Shown here: in pieces, positions 6,401 through 6,529 of the stretch
How the letters are laid out: each line of letters begins with the position of its first letter
How positions within the stretch are numbered: the stretch's first letter is position 1
Program-made: the position numbers and the translations under genes
Origin: CALXCT01 sp964422185
Lineage (GTDB): Bacteria > Bacillota > Clostridia > Oscillospirales > Oscillospiraceae
Direction: 5' to 3'
Assembly (NCBI GenBank): GCA_964422185.1
Contig: CAYRAG010000076.1
Location: forward strand, 1-6,529
DNA length: 6,529 nucleotides
Notes under the pieces: generated by a model
The model's input: the letters and a program-made list of their open reading frames with translations, nothing else
Told to the model about the DNA's origin: nothing
Databases searched by the model: none

Positions 6401-6529
6401 GCGGCATGGTCATCTCCACCATCGTCACCCTGCTGTTTACCCCGGTGTTCTACTCCGTCATCGACAATCTGTCCCACCCGTTCCAGCGGAGAAAGCAGAA
6501 GAAAGCGCTGCAGCAGCAGCAGGAACAGC
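3445..6529 (+). CDS. RND-family (HAE-1-type) multidrug efflux permease, 3' end cut by the window
   Basis: The frame is open for 1028 codons to the window end. This is about the normal full length (1,020-1,050), so only the last few residues are missing. It pumps substrates out of the cytoplasmic membrane using the ion gradient, normally as a trimer. The architecture is the classic duplicated one: TM1 at about 10-28, a large extracytoplasmic domain, TM2-6 at about 332-485, TM7 at about 533-549, a second large domain, then TM8-12 at about 852-1005. Family motifs include LLPDIEAP after TM1, NGANPEDMEELVTRPLE, and LLPEMDQS after TM7. In TM4, GMIVDNSIVVLEN gives Asp396 and Asn397 where AcrB has Asp407-Asp408. 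In TM10, TVVNNSIILVEY puts Asn918 at the AcrB Lys940 position. In TM11, MRIRPIMMTT keeps both arginines (948, 950) and Thr955. The C-terminus is a basic then Gln-rich cytoplasmic tail (QRRKQKKALQQQQEQ). The VDN/VVNN form suggests the Gram-positive HAE-1 (SwrC-like) branch. Drugs, bile acids, fatty acids or peptides are all possible substrates. Confidence 0.96.
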   Translation, partial: MSTAKFCIKHRVTTILAVIMISIFGITFATRLQMALLPDIEAPVALVMCYYNGANPEDMEELVTRPLETAVVSVAGVDGVSSTSSDGVSQIQVTYVEGTDLDQAATKLRERFDLLSLPDGATDPIIVNLNVNDIMPSAIIALMGDNLAELQALAEDTVSPALERIDGVAQVEISGGVEQQISVRIDAARAAGLGLSNSYISQMLAAENLLYPGGDLENGSKTLTVSTDAKFQTVDDVANMILPLPTGGTIRLNEVADVTLENLDRDTAAVMNGSPCVLLQVSKQSGANEVAIADAVAERMAQLGETNRSVHYTISYLASDYINLSVDAALQNIVMGVVLAAIVVFLFLRRMSATMTIAISMPVCILTVFLLMNVFDLTLNMMSLGGIAMGVGMIVDNSIVVLENIYRFAAEGHDRMSACIDGTREVTTAVLASTLTTVAVFLPLGLADGLAGMLFKDFSLTIAFLILSSLAIALTLVPLLCYLMLDENKVRQQQLKKANRQKNFIVAGAGRLVNKLYSLYMRLLNFFIHHLATGMVVAVALVVFFGACCLNTNMVLLPEMDQSRVMVAIDMPIGSAIGETEQIAQRVSDIVLDEVPELESMYYICQEESATVALTLNGRHERDRSSSQVADDLRTSLSDIAGCEITTNAFDITSMVQESDISVDITGDDYDTLTMIADDLARRIAALPDAVEVTSSVAEQVPQVEVTINREAASQYGLTAATIGAAVRDELTGNTATTVTINNKELDVVVKGDGAASVSLDALRSMRVSTATGGFVPLSSVAQVDIIQAPQTITRVNQSRQVSVTGTTLSANSTAMTEQIHEILDNYALPEGYTAETNGAYENMMENFQDLFLALVVAIGLVYFVLAAQFESFTMPVIVMMILPVAFTGALFALPLTGRDLSMISLVALIMLAGTVVNNSIILVEYIRIRREMGEERQEAILHACPMRIRPIMMTTLTTILAMVPMALGIGDTNEMMSDMGITMISGMVISTIVTLLFTPVFYSVIDNLSHPFQRRKQKKALQQQQEQ

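Noticed and set aside
2227..6477. A minus-strand open frame of 1416 codons opposite the adaptor and permease genes
   Set aside because: It lies antisense to two genes with clear domains and intact motifs. Its translation is a His/Gly/Asp/Gln/Val-rich mixture without domains, as expected from the complement of GC-rich codons, so it is a shadow.

Overview
The window holds one tightly packed plus-strand operon that fills it almost completely. It encodes a TetR-family repressor, a TolC-like exported coiled-coil protein, a lipoprotein membrane-fusion (adaptor) protein, and an RND-family (HAE-1-type) efflux permease whose 3' end runs off the window. No RNA gene, insertion sequence, CRISPR array or factor-independent terminator was seen. 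The DNA is GC-rich, with G/C strongly preferred at third codon positions. The Shine-Dalgarno (SD) sequences are strong (AGGAG/AGGAGG) and the promoter matches the sigma-A consensus perfectly. The permease motifs (VDN in TM4, VVNN in TM10) are of a kind I associate with clostridial RND pumps. Together these suggest a high-GC member of the Clostridia, such as an Oscillospiraceae-like gut anaerobe. This assignment is inference from style, not a database match.

Layout: bases 1-96 are the control region. TTGACA-17 bp-TATAAT (11-39) is followed directly by two related palindromes sharing the pattern GACA-N3-TGTC (43-55 and 57-77). These are the likely operators of the TetR-family protein encoded next (97-729). 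The TolC-like gene (743-2245), adaptor gene (2260-3438) and permease gene (3445 to the window end) follow with gaps of only 13, 14 and 6 bases. At each junction the SD of the downstream gene overlaps or touches the stop codon of the upstream gene, so all four genes are probably co-transcribed and translationally coupled.

How it would work (inference): the RND permease in the cytoplasmic membrane exports an unknown, probably amphipathic, compound. The lipid-anchored adaptor clasps it from outside, and its alpha-helical hairpin meets the tip of the TolC-like protein. The repressor shuts the operon off until the substrate or a related ligand binds. The most interesting point is the TolC-like protein. 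It keeps the duplicated helical-hairpin signature of TolC but has no room for the outer-membrane beta-barrel strands. It also carries an 85-residue Pro/Ser/Asp-rich segment just after its signal peptide. That combination suggests a tripartite RND pump adapted to a single-membrane cell, with a wall-zone coiled-coil duct instead of an outer-membrane channel.
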